A stretch of DNA of 64,000 bases, taken from Alkalilimnicola ehrlichii. Its GTDB lineage: Bacteria; Pseudomonadota; Gammaproteobacteria; Nitrococcales; AK92. A model generated the notes under the pieces. That model saw nothing but the letters and a program-made list of their open reading frames with translations. It had not been told where the DNA came from and did no database searches. A program made the translations under genes and the position numbers. Shown piece after piece: positions 19,334 to 28,578 of the stretch. Where the stretch lies: contig NZ_NFZV01000015.1 of assembly GCF_003399765.1 (NCBI RefSeq), forward strand, positions 1 to 64,000, in the 5' to 3' direction. Position 1 is the first letter of the stretch. Each line of letters begins with the position of its first letter.

Positions 19334-19966
19334 GTGGCTAAACCGAGTCTGAAAAATATCATTGAAGGTGCTTTGCTGGCGGTCGGCGAACCGTTAAGCA
19401 TCGATCGGTTGCGTAATCTTTTCCCCGATTCCGAGATGCCCGAGCGCGAAGCCGTGAAGGCTGCGTTGGCCGAGTTGGAATACGACTACCGGCGGCGGGG
19501 AATCGAGTTGAAAGAGGTTGCCAGCGGTTTTCGCATCCAGGTGCGCGACGAGTTATCGCCCTGGGTATCCCGCTTATGGGAAGAGCGTCCGAGCCGTTAC
19601 TCCCGTGCCTTATTGGAGACGTTAGCCATTATTGCCTACCGCCAGCCGGTGACGCGGGCCGAAATTGAAGATATTCGCGGGGTTAGCGTGAGTTCGAATA
19701 TTATGCGCACCTTACAAGAGCGCGAATGGGTGCGCGTTATCGGCCACCGGGATGTGCCCGGCCGGCCGGCGATGTTTGGCACTACCCGTAAATTTCTCGA
19801 TTATTTCAACCTTAAGAATCTCGACGATCTACCGAGTCTGATCGAGCTGCGGGATCTTGAGGAAATACATATGGAATTGGATCTGAAGCTGCCGGAAGAA
19901 GTGCCGGCCGCCGAGGGCTCCGAAACCGAAGCCGATGTGCCTGCGCAGGAGGACGATCCGGTATGA
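19334..19966 (+). CDS. scpB: Segregation and condensation protein B
   Basis: The 210-residue protein has the two winged-helix domains of ScpB. IIEGALLAVGEPLSIDRLRNLFPD opens the first, and RYSRALLETLAIIAYRQPVTRAEIEDIRGVSVSSNIMRTLQEREWVRVIGHRDVPGRPAMFGTT forms the highly conserved second. An acidic tail (PAAEGSETEADVPAQEDDPV) follows. It starts with GTG, with a weak AAGG site upstream. Its last bases overlap the rluB ATG (ATGA), so rluB is coupled. It dimerises and binds ScpA to regulate the SMC ATPase. Confidence 0.94.
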   Translation: MAKPSLKNIIEGALLAVGEPLSIDRLRNLFPDSEMPEREAVKAALAELEYDYRRRGIELKEVASGFRIQVRDELSPWVSRLWEERPSRYSRALLETLAIIAYRQPVTRAEIEDIRGVSVSSNIMRTLQEREWVRVIGHRDVPGRPAMFGTTRKFLDYFNLKNLDDLPSLIELRDLEEIHMELDLKLPEEVPAAEGSETEADVPAQEDDPV

Positions 19967-20766
19967 GCGAAAAATTACAGAAGGTGCTCGCCCGTGCCGG
20001 TATGGGATCGCGGCGCGAGATAGAGGGTTGGATCAACGAAGGCCGGATCAAAGTCAATGGCCGTATAGCGACCCTTGGCGATCGAGTAGAGGCTAAGGAC
20101 CGCATCGAAGTCGACGGTCGAGCGGTGAAAGCCGAGCGCTTAGAGGTGCCGGAACGGCGCGTCTTGATGTACTACAAACCCGTCGGCGAAGTGACCACTC
20201 GGGACGACCCCGAACAGCGGCCGGTCGTTTTCGACCGCTTACCGAAGCTTGAGCGGGGGCGTTGGATTGCGGTCGGTCGTCTCGATGTGAACACCTCCGG
20301 GCTATTGCTGTTTACGACCGACGGCGAGCTGGCTAACCGCCTCATGCACCCTTCGTATCGGATTGTGCGTGAGTATGCGGTGCGTGTCTTCGGCGAAGTC
20401 ACGCCCGAGATCTTGAATGAGTTGATACGGGGAGTGGAGCTGGAAGATGGTTTTGCCCGGTTCGAGCGCATCGACCCGGTGAGCGAAGGCGCGGCCAATG
20501 ATTGGTTTCATGTCGTCTTGCGGGAAGGCCGTAAGCGCGAAGTACGGCGTCTTTGGGAGTCGCAGGGTTTGAAAGTAAGTCGTTTGATACGCGTTCGTTT
20601 CGGCCCTATCGAATTGCCCCGCAATATGCGCCGTGGCGATGTACGAGAGCTGCCGACAGGGCCGATTCGCAATCTGTGCGAACGGGTTGATTTGCCGGTC
20701 CCGCAGTCGCCGGCGAGGACGCGAACGACGAGCAAGACAAAGAAGCCCGTCCGGCGCCGTCGCTGA
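19963..20766 (+). CDS. rluB: 23S rRNA pseudouridine-2605 synthase
   Basis: RluB converts U2605 of 23S rRNA to pseudouridine. The 267-residue protein begins with an S4 RNA-binding domain (2-60, EKLQKVLARAGMGSRREIEGWI), then the RsuA-family catalytic domain with the nucleophile D108 in GRLDVNTSGLLLFTTDGELANRLMHPS. The C-terminal tail is very basic (TRTTSKTKKPVRRRR), as in RluB rather than RluE. It is the last gene of the yciO-S2P-trpS-scpAB-rluB series; a hairpin 12 bp after the stop closes the unit. Confidence 0.93.
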   Translation: MSEKLQKVLARAGMGSRREIEGWINEGRIKVNGRIATLGDRVEAKDRIEVDGRAVKAERLEVPERRVLMYYKPVGEVTTRDDPEQRPVVFDRLPKLERGRWIAVGRLDVNTSGLLLFTTDGELANRLMHPSYRIVREYAVRVFGEVTPEILNELIRGVELEDGFARFERIDPVSEGAANDWFHVVLREGRKREVRRLWESQGLKVSRLIRVRFGPIELPRNMRRGDVRELPTGPIRNLCERVDLPVPQSPARTRTTSKTKKPVRRRR

Positions 20767-20777
20767 GGAGTTGTTTG

Positions 20778-20798
20778 CGGAGGGGGCATCCCCCTCCG
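20778..20798. terminator. Hairpin between convergent rluB and unknown gene
   Basis: CGGAGGGGG (20778-20786) pairs fully with CCCCCTCCG (20790-20798) across a 3-nt loop. It lies between two genes reading toward each other. It lacks a T-tract, so efficiency is uncertain. Confidence 0.55.
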
Positions 20799-20815
20799 GC
20801 TGCTGGCAGGCTGCT

Positions 20816-21271
20816 CTAGGTGTTGCTGGCGCGCTGCGAGGGGCGTATTTGGTGGCGTAAGCGTGCCACGTAGCTATCGAAAACGGCTGGAATCTCAATA
20901 TCCTTACCCAGGAAAACTACCAGCCGCCTTATCTTGTCCTCTTTCTCCAACAGTTGCGTTAGCTGCCGGTGAATGGAGGGCTTACCAAGGGCAATGTCGA
21001 ACTCGCGCAGGAGATAAATGCCGTAGTGACGGCTGCTGATCACGTAAGCCAAGGCGTCTGCCGGCGCGCGCGTACGCGGAATAAAAATATGCTCGATGCC
21101 GAGGCGGTAAAGGCCGTTTTCGGGGCTCCAGTCGTAGATAGCACGGCCGCTTGTCAATGCCTGGCGTTTAAATAGACTAAGCAGGCGCTCAGGTTCCGCC
21201 GTGTCGAGGACCGCAAGCCGGTACGGTGAGTCGATGAGCTTATCAAGGCTGATGTTCTTGTTTTCTTCCAT
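20816..21271 (-). CDS. Uncharacterised 151-aa protein, resembles N-terminal part of Ycf46-type AAA proteins
   Basis: I do not firmly recognise this protein. Features such as LDTAEPERLLSLFKRQALTSGRAIYDWSPENGLYRLG, followed by SSRHYGIYLLREFD and RRLVVFLGKDIEIPAVFD, resemble the N-terminal nucleotide-fold half that precedes the AAA+ domain in Ycf46-like ATPases. No Walker A motif or ATPase core follows, and the stop is not explained by a run-length error that I can see. The ATG at 21271 is preferred; a GTG at 21298 has no ribosome site. It stands alone between a terminator hairpin and the yciK-like operon. It could be a stand-alone regulatory domain or a remnant. Confidence 0.6.
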   Translation of the reverse strand: MEENKNISLDKLIDSPYRLAVLDTAEPERLLSLFKRQALTSGRAIYDWSPENGLYRLGIEHIFIPRTRAPADALAYVISSRHYGIYLLREFDIALGKPSIHRQLTQLLEKEDKIRRLVVFLGKDIEIPAVFDSYVARLRHQIRPSQRASNT

Positions 21272-21418
21272 GATTTTTCTCGTATGACTTTCCGTCACTA
21301 TATGTTGTCGTTATCGTGCCTGCTGTGAGCCGGGTCAGAAATCGGTACGTTAAGAGTGGCTAATGCAGACATCTCTCCATGTGCTCTATGGAGATCTCCA
21401 CCTGTAAACGCAGTTAGC

Positions 21419-22192
21419 TTAGCGCTCTATTCGTAGCATTTCTCCGTGCAGGTTGCGACCCTCCGGACTGAATAAATACAACATTGCGCCGACAATGTCC
21501 TCCGGCTCTGGCAGACGATCTTTGTTTTCGGCCGGATAGGCCGTGTTGCGCAGGTTGGTGCGGACGGGGCCAGGGTCGATACTATTGACGCGCAACGAGG
21601 TGCTAGAGGCGACTTCTTCGGCAAGAATTTGCATCAAGCCTTCCAAACCGAATTTGGCCACGCCATAAGAGCCCCAGTAGGCTTTGCCGCGGCGCCCGAC
21701 GCTATCGCCAAGGAACAGAATCGAACCGTGTTCGCCTTTCCGCATTAACGGTAACAGCGCCTGGGTGAGCAAGAAGGGCGCGGTTAAATTGACTTGCATG
21801 GTGCTGAACCACAAACCGACGTCGGAGAGCTCCAGCGGAGCGAGCCGACCGAGCGTTGCTGCGTTATGGACTAGAATATCCAGGCCGCCGAAGTTGTTAT
21901 CCAGGGTGGCGGCGAGTTCGTGGTAGTGCTCCGGCGTTGCGGTTTCCAGGTTAAGCGGATAAATGGCCGGCTGCGGCCCGCCGTCCGCTTCGATCTGGTC
22001 GTAGACCAACTCCAACTTGCGGACATTGCGATCCAAAAGCACAACGGTCGCTCCGGCACGCGCTGCCGCCAGCGATAGCGCTTTGCCGATGCCGTCGCCA
22101 GCTCCGGTGATCAACATGACGCGTTGATCGAGCAGGGCGTCGGGTGCCGCGTAATTGGCCGGAATGGTTTTTACGTCTTGAGAGTCTGTCAT
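21419..22192 (-). CDS. yciK: YciK-type short-chain dehydrogenase
   Basis: This 257-residue SDR has the NAD(P) motif TGAGDGIG near the N-terminus, NAA (HNAATLG) and the catalytic Ser-Tyr-Lys set (FLGDSVGRRG ... SYGVAKFG). The QALLPLM and GSILFLGDSVGR segments align with E. coli YciK. In Pseudomonas a YciK-type gene follows mupP; here rmuC and a squalene-synthase-like gene lie between them. I chose the ATG at 22192 after AGAGGG. It overlaps the stop of the corrected upstream gene by ATGA, which itself supports both that correction and this start. The substrate of YciK is not known. Confidence 0.88.
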   Translation of the reverse strand: MTDSQDVKTIPANYAAPDALLDQRVMLITGAGDGIGKALSLAAARAGATVVLLDRNVRKLELVYDQIEADGGPQPAIYPLNLETATPEHYHELAATLDNNFGGLDILVHNAATLGRLAPLELSDVGLWFSTMQVNLTAPFLLTQALLPLMRKGEHGSILFLGDSVGRRGKAYWGSYGVAKFGLEGLMQILAEEVASSTSLRVNSIDPGPVRTNLRNTAYPAENKDRLPEPEDIVGAMLYLFSPEGRNLHGEMLRIER

Positions 22193-23045
22193 GCCCGTGC
22201 CCTCTTGTATGGCTTTTGCCGGCGCATACTGCGCCAGGCGATCCAAAGCTTGCGGATCGGTGTCAGGTGATACTCGCGTTCGAGTACCGGAAAGCTGTCG
22301 ACCTGCATCTCAAGCAGCAACGTCCGATACAGCTCCCCAAGTATAATGATCGGGCGTTGCCTCCAGCGGTCTACGTCCGGTAGGTCCGCCTCGGCTTGTA
22401 GGAAAAATCGTCGATGCGTTTTGCCTGCTCCGCCAACAGTTCGCTGACGCGTTCGCTCATGCGGGGCTGGCGTAAATCCGCTTGGCTGACGTTGGCAGCC
22501 GCCATTTCGTCTTCGGGGATATAAAAGTGTCCTGCATCGGCATCGCGCCGGAGATTGCGCAGCTGCCGCGTTAATAATAGCGCGACGCCCAGGTGGTGAG
22601 CATGGCGCAATGTCGCCTTGTCGCGGTAACCGCAGACCTCGGCCATGAGCTGAGTTAGCGATGTTCCCATCCGGTGCGTGTAGACGCTAAGTTCCCGAAA
22701 GCTTGGATAACTCCCGTATTCCAAGTCCATGGCAACCGCTTCGATGATCTCTGCAAACGGTTCTTTCTCCAGCCCGAACTCTTTGATTGGCTGCTGCAAA
22801 GCCTGGCTTATCGGATGGCGGCCTTTGCTGTCGAAAGCGAAGCCGAGTTCCTGCCGCCACCAGTTGAGCTTTACCTCGGCTACGCTGCGCTCTTTGACTT
22901 CCCGCGCGATGTCCGCCAGCTCCGCTTGATACGCCAATACGGCTAGTAAGGCGGGTTGGCGTTGACGGTCGGCGAAATACACCGCGTAGTAGTTGCTGGA
23001 AGCGGGCGGTGCCGCCTTAGACCGGCAATATTCTAATGGTGTCAT
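22189..23045 (-). CDS. Squalene/phytoene synthase-like protein, NDUFAF6-like (one frameshift)
   Basis: Corrected length is 285 residues. It has the all-helical isoprenoid synthase fold, with AEVKLNWWRQEL, TSLTQLMAEV and RQLRNLRRDADAGHFYIPEDEM matching the squalene/phytoene synthase family. The first aspartate motif (DDxxD in true synthases) is replaced by ELADI, so it resembles the NDUFAF6 branch, whose mitochondrial member helps complex I assembly, more than a working prenyl coupling enzyme. The frame breaks at 22403-22407, where the minus strand needs six T instead of five; it then reads FFLQAEADLPDVDRWRQRP and ends at a TGA overlapping the yciK start. Role here unknown. Confidence 0.78.
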
Positions 23046-23191
23046 AAGCGCTGCTACTAAGTCCCAGGCTAAGGGCGGTCACATGATGCCGTAAATGGGC
23101 CGCTACGGCTAGTGGCCTATCGCCTTTCGCTTTGCCGGTTCAGCGGCCCATTCCGGGGTCGTTCTGTCAGGCAGCGATAAGGGCTTTCCCG

Positions 23192-24466
23192 TTAGTGTTC
23201 TTCGGAAATACTCGGCTCGCGTGGGGCTGATTCGATGGGGAGAGGCGATTCGACGGCTTTTCGACTTTCAATTCCCAGCTCGGTGAACCGGCGAGCAGAA
23301 GGTAGGAGCTGCCGTTCTAGCGAGCCGACCGCTTTATTATAGTGTTCCACACTGCCGCTAAGACTCTTGCCCAGCCGGGCTAGGTGTTCGCTGAAGGTGG
23401 CGGTTCTGCGATACAAGGTTTCGCCAAGCTCGCGGATTCGTTCGGCGTGTTCGGCGACGACCTCTTGCCGCCAGCCGAAGGCAACGGCTCGCAGCAGCGC
23501 GACGAAGCTGGTGGGGGTTGCGAGCACGACTTTATCCCGAAGCGCGTCTTCCAGCAGATTACGGTGGATTTCCTGTGCGGCGGATAAGAATTGTTCGCCG
23601 GGAATAAACAGGACGACAAAGTCCGGCGCATTCTTAAACTGTTGCCAGTAGCCTTTGCGCGCCAACTCGGTCACGCGATCTTTCACTTTGTTGGCGTGCC
23701 GTAGCAATTCCTGTCGGCGGGTTTCGTCGTCGCCGGCTTCGACTGCATTTAAATACGCATCTAAGGGGGTTTTGGCGTCTACCACGATTTCCCGCCCGTT
23801 CGGTAGGCGAACAATCATGTCCGGGCGCAATAGGCCTTCTTCGCTGTTGATGCTTTCTTGCTCGTAGAAATCGCAATGCTCGACCATGCCGGCGAGTTCG
23901 GCAAGACGTCGTAGCGTCAACTCGCCCCAGCGGCCGCGAACTTCCGGGCGCCGTAAGGCTTGTACGAGATTACGTGTTTCGTTTTGCAGATGCTGTTGGG
24001 CTAGCGCCATGCTGTGTAGGTGTTGGCTAAGCGAACCGTAGGCCTCCTTGCGTTCGTGCTCCATCAAGCGAATCTGTTGCTCGGTTTTCTGCAAGGCGTC
24101 GCGAATGGGGGAGACGAGGCCCTCGATCGCTTTTTCCCGCTCGCCAAGATCCGCTTTGGCCTGCAATTGAAACTGTTGCAGTTTCTCCTGCGCTAAGCGT
24201 AGAAAATGTTCGTTGTTGTCTCGCAACGCTTCGCTGGAGAGCGCGCTGAATGTTGCACTTAATTGATCGCGCGCTTCTTGGAAGGCTTGTTTTCGTTCCG
24301 TTGCCAGTCGTTGCTCGGCGAGCAGTTGCGCGCGCAGCTGGTGATTCTCGGCGCGTAGCGCGGTGTGCCGTTGCTGTGCTCGTAGATAAGCCGCCAGCCC
24401 CCCGGCAACAGCGGCTAGCGTCGCCACAACGAGAAGTAATATTAACGTTGCGAGGTCGATGCTCAT
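23192..24466 (-). CDS. rmuC: DNA recombination protein RmuC
   Basis: The 424-residue protein has an N-terminal membrane helix (LATLILLLVVATLAAVAGGLAAYL), a long coiled coil (about 30-170), and the RmuC nuclease-like core: PEVRGRWGELTLRRLAELAGM, DMIVRLPNGREIVVDAKTPLDAYL, and FVVLFIPGEQFLSAA ... VVLATPTSFVALLRAVAFGWRQE. The D-(V)DAK pattern is that of a PD-(D/E)XK fold. RmuC limits recombination between inverted repeats; its mechanism is not settled. I chose the ATG at 24466; an earlier in-frame TTG adds 24 residues of poor similarity. It sits between mupP and the squalene-synthase-like gene. Confidence 0.92.
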   Translation of the reverse strand: MSIDLATLILLLVVATLAAVAGGLAAYLRAQQRHTALRAENHQLRAQLLAEQRLATERKQAFQEARDQLSATFSALSSEALRDNNEHFLRLAQEKLQQFQLQAKADLGEREKAIEGLVSPIRDALQKTEQQIRLMEHERKEAYGSLSQHLHSMALAQQHLQNETRNLVQALRRPEVRGRWGELTLRRLAELAGMVEHCDFYEQESINSEEGLLRPDMIVRLPNGREIVVDAKTPLDAYLNAVEAGDDETRRQELLRHANKVKDRVTELARKGYWQQFKNAPDFVVLFIPGEQFLSAAQEIHRNLLEDALRDKVVLATPTSFVALLRAVAFGWRQEVVAEHAERIRELGETLYRRTATFSEHLARLGKSLSGSVEHYNKAVGSLERQLLPSARRFTELGIESRKAVESPLPIESAPREPSISEEH

Positions 24467-24542
24467 GCCTCGGTTCCGGCTTTCAGGAAGGGTTGCATCA
24501 TCCACTGGTTCCTTCGGGTAGGCCGTGAACAGGGACAAGGGG

Positions 24543-24563
24543 TTCGTTCAGCGTTTCCTTAAG
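24543..24563 (-). repeat. Solo copy of a 19-bp terminal repeat at the mupP stop
   Basis: CGTTCAGCGTTTCCTTAA on the plus strand matches the ends of the MITE-like element at 29300-29586. Read on the minus strand it starts at the TAA stop of the phosphatase gene, as if an insertion end supplied the stop codon. Confidence 0.55.
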
Positions 24564-25278
24564 AGCCGGTGGCGGCCCACTCCGGCTGCCGCGGTATTTG
24601 CCCCAGCAACTCGGGGTCTAACCAGCGCAGGATCTCTTCAGGATGGCTTATGATGCCGTCCGCGCCCCAGCGTCGCACGTGGTCTTCGCCGCAGATGTAG
24701 CCAAAGAGTGCGGCCAGCGTCAACGCACCGGCCCGGCGGCCTGCTTCGATATCGCGCTCGGCATCGCCGACCAAAACGCAATCGCAGGGCGCTAGCGCCA
24801 AACGTTTGCAGGCAAGCAGGATCGGGCCGGGGTCGGGTTTACGCGCGGCGAGCGTATCGCCGGAGACAATACAAGCCGCGCGGGGCGCGTAGCCGAGATC
24901 GGCTAATAGCGGCTCGGTAAGCCAGCCGGGCTTGTTGGTGACTACGCCCCAGGGGATGCCGCGCTCGTCGAGCAGGTCAATCAGTTCGTCCATGCCCGGA
25001 AAAGCCCGGGTCGCCTGACTCACGCGCGCTCGGTACAGGGCGAGAAAGCGCTGCCGCAAAGCCTCGAAACCGGCAGTGTCCGGTGCCAGATCGAAGCCGC
25101 GCTGCACCATTGCCGCACTGCCGTGGGAAACCACCGGTTGCAGGTGGCCTTCCGGTAAGGGCGTCTTGCCGTGCTCGCCGCGGAGCGTATTAAGCGCGCC
25201 GATGAGGTCGGGAGCGGTATCGAGCAAAGTGCCATCGAGATCGAGCAATACAGCGCGCGCTTGCGGGGGGAGTGGCAT
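24559..25278 (-). CDS. mupP: HAD phosphatase, MupP/Gph type
   Basis: The 239-residue protein is a HAD-superfamily phosphatase. Motif I is LLDLDGTLLDT (nucleophile and acid aspartates), motif II VVTNKP, motif III lysine in ARKPDPGP, motif IV VLVGDAERDIEAG. Annotation pipelines would call it phosphoglycolate phosphatase. Its place directly after ubiG and in a cluster with mtaD, mtnA and a YciK gene is that of Pseudomonas MupP, a MurNAc-6-phosphate phosphatase of cell-wall recycling, so I prefer that role. Sequence alone does not separate MupP from Gph. The gene follows ubiG by 2 bp, in one operon. Its stop lies in a dispersed repeat. Confidence 0.8.
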   Translation of the reverse strand: MPLPPQARAVLLDLDGTLLDTAPDLIGALNTLRGEHGKTPLPEGHLQPVVSHGSAAMVQRGFDLAPDTAGFEALRQRFLALYRARVSQATRAFPGMDELIDLLDERGIPWGVVTNKPGWLTEPLLADLGYAPRAACIVSGDTLAARKPDPGPILLACKRLALAPCDCVLVGDAERDIEAGRRAGALTLAALFGYICGEDHVRRWGADGIISHPEEILRWLDPELLGQIPRQPEWAATGS

Positions 25279-25280
25279 GG

Positions 25281-25994
25281 TTAGACCTCTTCGCCGAGGC
25301 GACGGAACTGCGCCAGATAGTTAACGTCAATATCCCGCCCTAACGAGTAATGGCGGGTCAGCGGGTTGTAGCTGATACCGGTGAGGTCTTCCAACCGTAA
25401 TCCGGCCGAACGCGCCCAGGCATCCAACTCCGAAGGCCGGATGAAATGCGCGTAATCGTGAGTGCCTTTAGGCAGCAATCGGAGCAGGTATTCGGCGCCG
25501 ACAATCGCAAGCAGGTAAGCTTTCGGATTGCGGTTGAGCGTGGAGAAGAATACTTCGCCGCCGGGTTTGACTAAGCGGGCACAGGCTGCGATAACCGAGG
25601 CAGGGTCGGGCACGTGTTCGAGCATCTCCAGGCAGGTGACGCTATCGAAACTGCCGGGCATTTCCTCGGCTAGGGTCTCAACGGTTTGTTGTCGGTACTC
25701 TACGTCGACCCCGGTTTCCAACGCGTGCAGACTGGCCACTTCCAAGGCGGCCGGCGCCATGTCGATGCCGAGCACGTCAGCACCGCGACAGGCCATGCCT
25801 TCGGCGAGTAAGCCGCCGCCACATCCCACGTCGAGAATGCGTCTGCCTTTGAGGCCGCCGCGACGTTCGATGTAATCCAGCCGCAATGGGTTGATATCGT
25901 GTAACGGCCGAAACTCCCCTTCCGGATCCCACCAGCGGGATGCAGCAGAGTCGAATTTTTCGACCTCGGCCAGGTTGACGTTCGGTGAGCTCAT
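25281..25994 (-). CDS. ubiG: Ubiquinone O-methyltransferase UbiG
   Basis: UbiG carries out both O-methylations of ubiquinone synthesis using S-adenosylmethionine. The 237-residue protein has the N-terminal signature [32 protein letters not shown] motif [17 protein letters not shown], and [34 protein letters not shown] and [13 protein letters not shown], which mark UbiG clearly. It is the first gene of the ubiG-mupP pair. The product acts at the inner face of the membrane in the Ubi complex. mtaD, upstream on the same strand by 21 bp, may share the transcript and recycles the methyl-cycle nucleoside. Confidence 0.95.
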   Translation of the reverse strand: MSSPNVNLAEVEKFDSAASRWWDPEGEFRPLHDINPLRLDYIERRGGLKGRRILDVGCGGGLLAEGMACRGADVLGIDMAPAALEVASLHALETGVDVEYRQQTVETLAEEMPGSFDSVTCLEMLEHVPDPASVIAACARLVKPGGEVFFSTLNRNPKAYLLAIVGAEYLLRLLPKGTHDYAHFIRPSELDAWARSAGLRLEDLTGISYNPLTRHYSLGRDIDVNYLAQFRRLGEEV

Positions 25995-26015
25995 TTGCTC
26001 TGCTTCGCTCCTTTG

Positions 26016-27331
26016 TCAAGATGCTGCGATCTTATCACGCCAGCGGCGCGCTTTCGCGATGACCTCGCCGCGACTGATGGTGGTCAATTCCCGCTCGCGC
26101 ACCAGGTGGCGGCCGGCCACCCATACGTCACTAATTTGGTTGCGATTACTTGCATATACCAGCTGCGACAGTGGGTTGTACATCGGCTCGCTGTGCAGGT
26201 CATCGAGGCTTATAGCCGTAATATCGGCGAATTTCCCTGCTTCTAGAGAGCCGATGACGTCACTCAGCCCTAGGGCTCGCGCCCCGTTCAACGTTGCCAT
26301 CCTGAGTGCTGCGTGAGCGGGTAAGGCCGCGGCGTCGCCAGCGACGGCTTTGGCTAACAAGGCGGCCGTTCGCATCTCGCCGAAGAGGTCGAGGTCGTTA
26401 TTGCTGGCAGCGCCGTCGGTCCCTAAAGCGACGTTTATCCCGGCTTGCATAAGCTCATGTACCGGGCAAAAGCCGCTGGCGAGCTTTAAGTTCGACTCAG
26501 GGCAGTGCACGGCGTGAGCGCCGACATCGGCCATCCGCTCGATTTCCGCTGTTTCTAATTGAGTAAGATGAACGGCGATAAGTTCCGGCGAAATCAGCCC
26601 CAGCCGGTCTAGCTTAGCGAAGGGACGCTCGCCTTCCGAGGCAACGGCCTGGGCGACTTCCTCGGCGGTTTCGTGGAGGTGGATATGAATAGGCGCTTCC
26701 AGCTCGGCTGCCAGGGCACCGACCCGTTCTAGGTTTTTTCGCTGACCGTGTAGGGGGAGTGAGGCGCGAACACGGTCGAGACGAGCGGGTGGTGGCGGTA
26801 GTGGTCGTGCAGCGATAGGCCTTTGTCGAAATATTCTGCGGGCGATTGTGCGTAACTGCTCGGAAAGTCGATGAGAATCATACCAAGGCTGACCCGAATG
26901 CCGGCCTGTGTTGCCGCCTTTGCCGTCATCTCGGGGAAAAAGTACATGTCGTTGAAGCAGGTGATGCCGCCCAGCAGCATTTCTGCAATCGCCAGTTCCG
27001 CGCCGTCGTGCACAAACTCGGCGCTGACGTGACGTTGTTCGGCAGGCCAGATGTGTTCGTTAAGCCATGTCATCAACGGTAGGTCGTCGGCCAAGCCGCG
27101 CAGTAGGCTCATCGCCGCGTGGCTGTGCGCGTTCACCAGCCCCGGAATCAACACATGGTGACTTAGTTCGTGAACGACTTTTGCCTCATAGGCGGACTCG
27201 GCCTCATTTCGTGGCAGTAAGGCCAGAATGCGGCCGTCGCGAATCAGCAAACTGTGGTTTTCCAGTACGGTATCCGCCGGTTCCACCGGTACGATCCAGC
27301 GGGCATGAATGATCGCGTCGATTGACTCCAT
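26016..27331 (-). CDS. mtaD: Methylthioadenosine/S-adenosylhomocysteine deaminase (one frameshift)
   Basis: This amidohydrolase deaminates methylthioadenosine and S-adenosylhomocysteine. Corrected length is 438 residues. Metal ligands are H69 and H71 (VNAHSHAAM), then HIHLHET and the VGAHAVHCPESNLKLASG segment, with the GTDGAASNNDLDLFGEM metal-binding aspartate region. The frame is lost at 26734-26739: the minus strand shows six A (GAAAAAACC), and a seventh gives SEKNLERVGALAAELEAPIHIHLHET, fully connecting both halves. I chose the ATG at 27331 after a GAGGGGGAG site; longer starts give non-homologous sequence. mtnA, divergent across 180 bp, works in the same methionine salvage route. Confidence 0.9.
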
Positions 27332-27511
27332 GGGCTCCCCCTCTCGCAAGTAAGTCGCCAGTATACTATTGCGCCGGAGCCGGAGAAATTCGGTAGGGTG
27401 TCGATGTAGGCTTGGAAGAGGGGCTTTTGCAAAGGAAAGGCATTTGGCGAATACCCTGCAATAGAGCAAGTAGTGTAGCCTGAATAGGGATAGAGGAGCT
27501 CGGAAATCGTT

Positions 27512-28552
27512 ATGAATGCATACGATAGCGTACGGCCGCTACGCTGGGTCGATTCGCGTCTACAGCTGCTGGATCAGCGCCGATTACCGTTACAGGCCGA
27601 ATATGTGGATTGTTACTCGGCGCTGGAAGTGGCGGAATCGATCAAAGAAATGGTGGTGCGGGGTGCGCCGGCAATCGGTATAGCGGCCGCGTATGGCGTT
27701 GTATTAGCGGCAAAAGATGCCTATGCCCGGGCTGGCCAGGGCTGGCGGGAAGCGATTGCCGATGCGCTGCGTCAACTGGCCAATGCGCGTCCGACCGCGG
27801 TTAATCTGCATTGGGCCTTGGCACGGATGGAGCGCCGGATGGCTACCTTACCGATTGGCGACGACCCTTACCTTACCCTGCTTGACGAAGCGCGCAAGAT
27901 TCAGGAAGAGGATCTTGCGGCGAATCTATATATGGGGGAGCAGGGAGCGGCCTTGATGCACGAGCAAGGCGCGGTGCTTACGCACTGTAACACCGGTTCG
28001 TTGGCGACAGCGGGTTATGGAACGGCGCTGGGAGTCATCAGGAGTGCCTACGCGCAGGGGAAAATCACCGAGGTCTTTGCCGATGAAACCCGGCCGTGGT
28101 TGCAGGGCGCGCGGTTGACTGCCTGGGAGCTCAAGCAAGACGGTATTCCGGTAAAGCTGATCGCGGATGCCGCCGCTGCTTTCCTTATGAAACAGGCTAA
28201 TGTGCAATGGGTTGTCGTCGGTGCCGACCGCATTACTGCCAATGGCGATGTGGCTAATAAAATCGGTACCTACGGACTGGCGTTGGCGGCGCGGGCGCAT
28301 GGGGTTAAATTTATGGTGGTGGCGCCCAGCTCGACCATCGATTGGGAGATGGCAACCGGGGCGGACATCCCGATCGAAAGCCGAATGGGAGACGAGCTGC
28401 TTGCCGTGCAGGGGCAGCGGGTGGCCGTTGAGGGTGTGGATGCCTGGAACCCGGTGTTCGATGTGACCCCAGCGGAGTACGTTGACGTCTTAGTGACCGA
28501 GCGCGGTGTGGTGCACCGCCCGAGTCGGGAGCACATGGCGGCATTGCGTTAA
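27512..28552 (+). CDS. mtnA: S-methyl-5-thioribose-1-phosphate isomerase
   Basis: MtnA converts methylthioribose-1-phosphate to methylthioribulose-1-phosphate in methionine salvage. The 346-residue protein shows the eIF2B-related fold with [17 protein letters not shown], the catalytic cysteine in [20 protein letters not shown] and the catalytic aspartate in [20 protein letters not shown]. The C-terminal [20 protein letters not shown] is typical. The ATG at 27512 has GGAG and GGAAAT elements upstream. mtaD is divergent, giving the mtnA/mtaD pairing seen in Pseudomonas. Confidence 0.94.
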   Translation: MNAYDSVRPLRWVDSRLQLLDQRRLPLQAEYVDCYSALEVAESIKEMVVRGAPAIGIAAAYGVVLAAKDAYARAGQGWREAIADALRQLANARPTAVNLHWALARMERRMATLPIGDDPYLTLLDEARKIQEEDLAANLYMGEQGAALMHEQGAVLTHCNTGSLATAGYGTALGVIRSAYAQGKITEVFADETRPWLQGARLTAWELKQDGIPVKLIADAAAAFLMKQANVQWVVVGADRITANGDVANKIGTYGLALAARAHGVKFMVVAPSSTIDWEMATGADIPIESRMGDELLAVQGQRVAVEGVDAWNPVFDVTPAEYVDVLVTERGVVHRPSREHMAALR

Positions 28553-28578
28553 ACAGCAATAGAGGAATGCGACTAATC

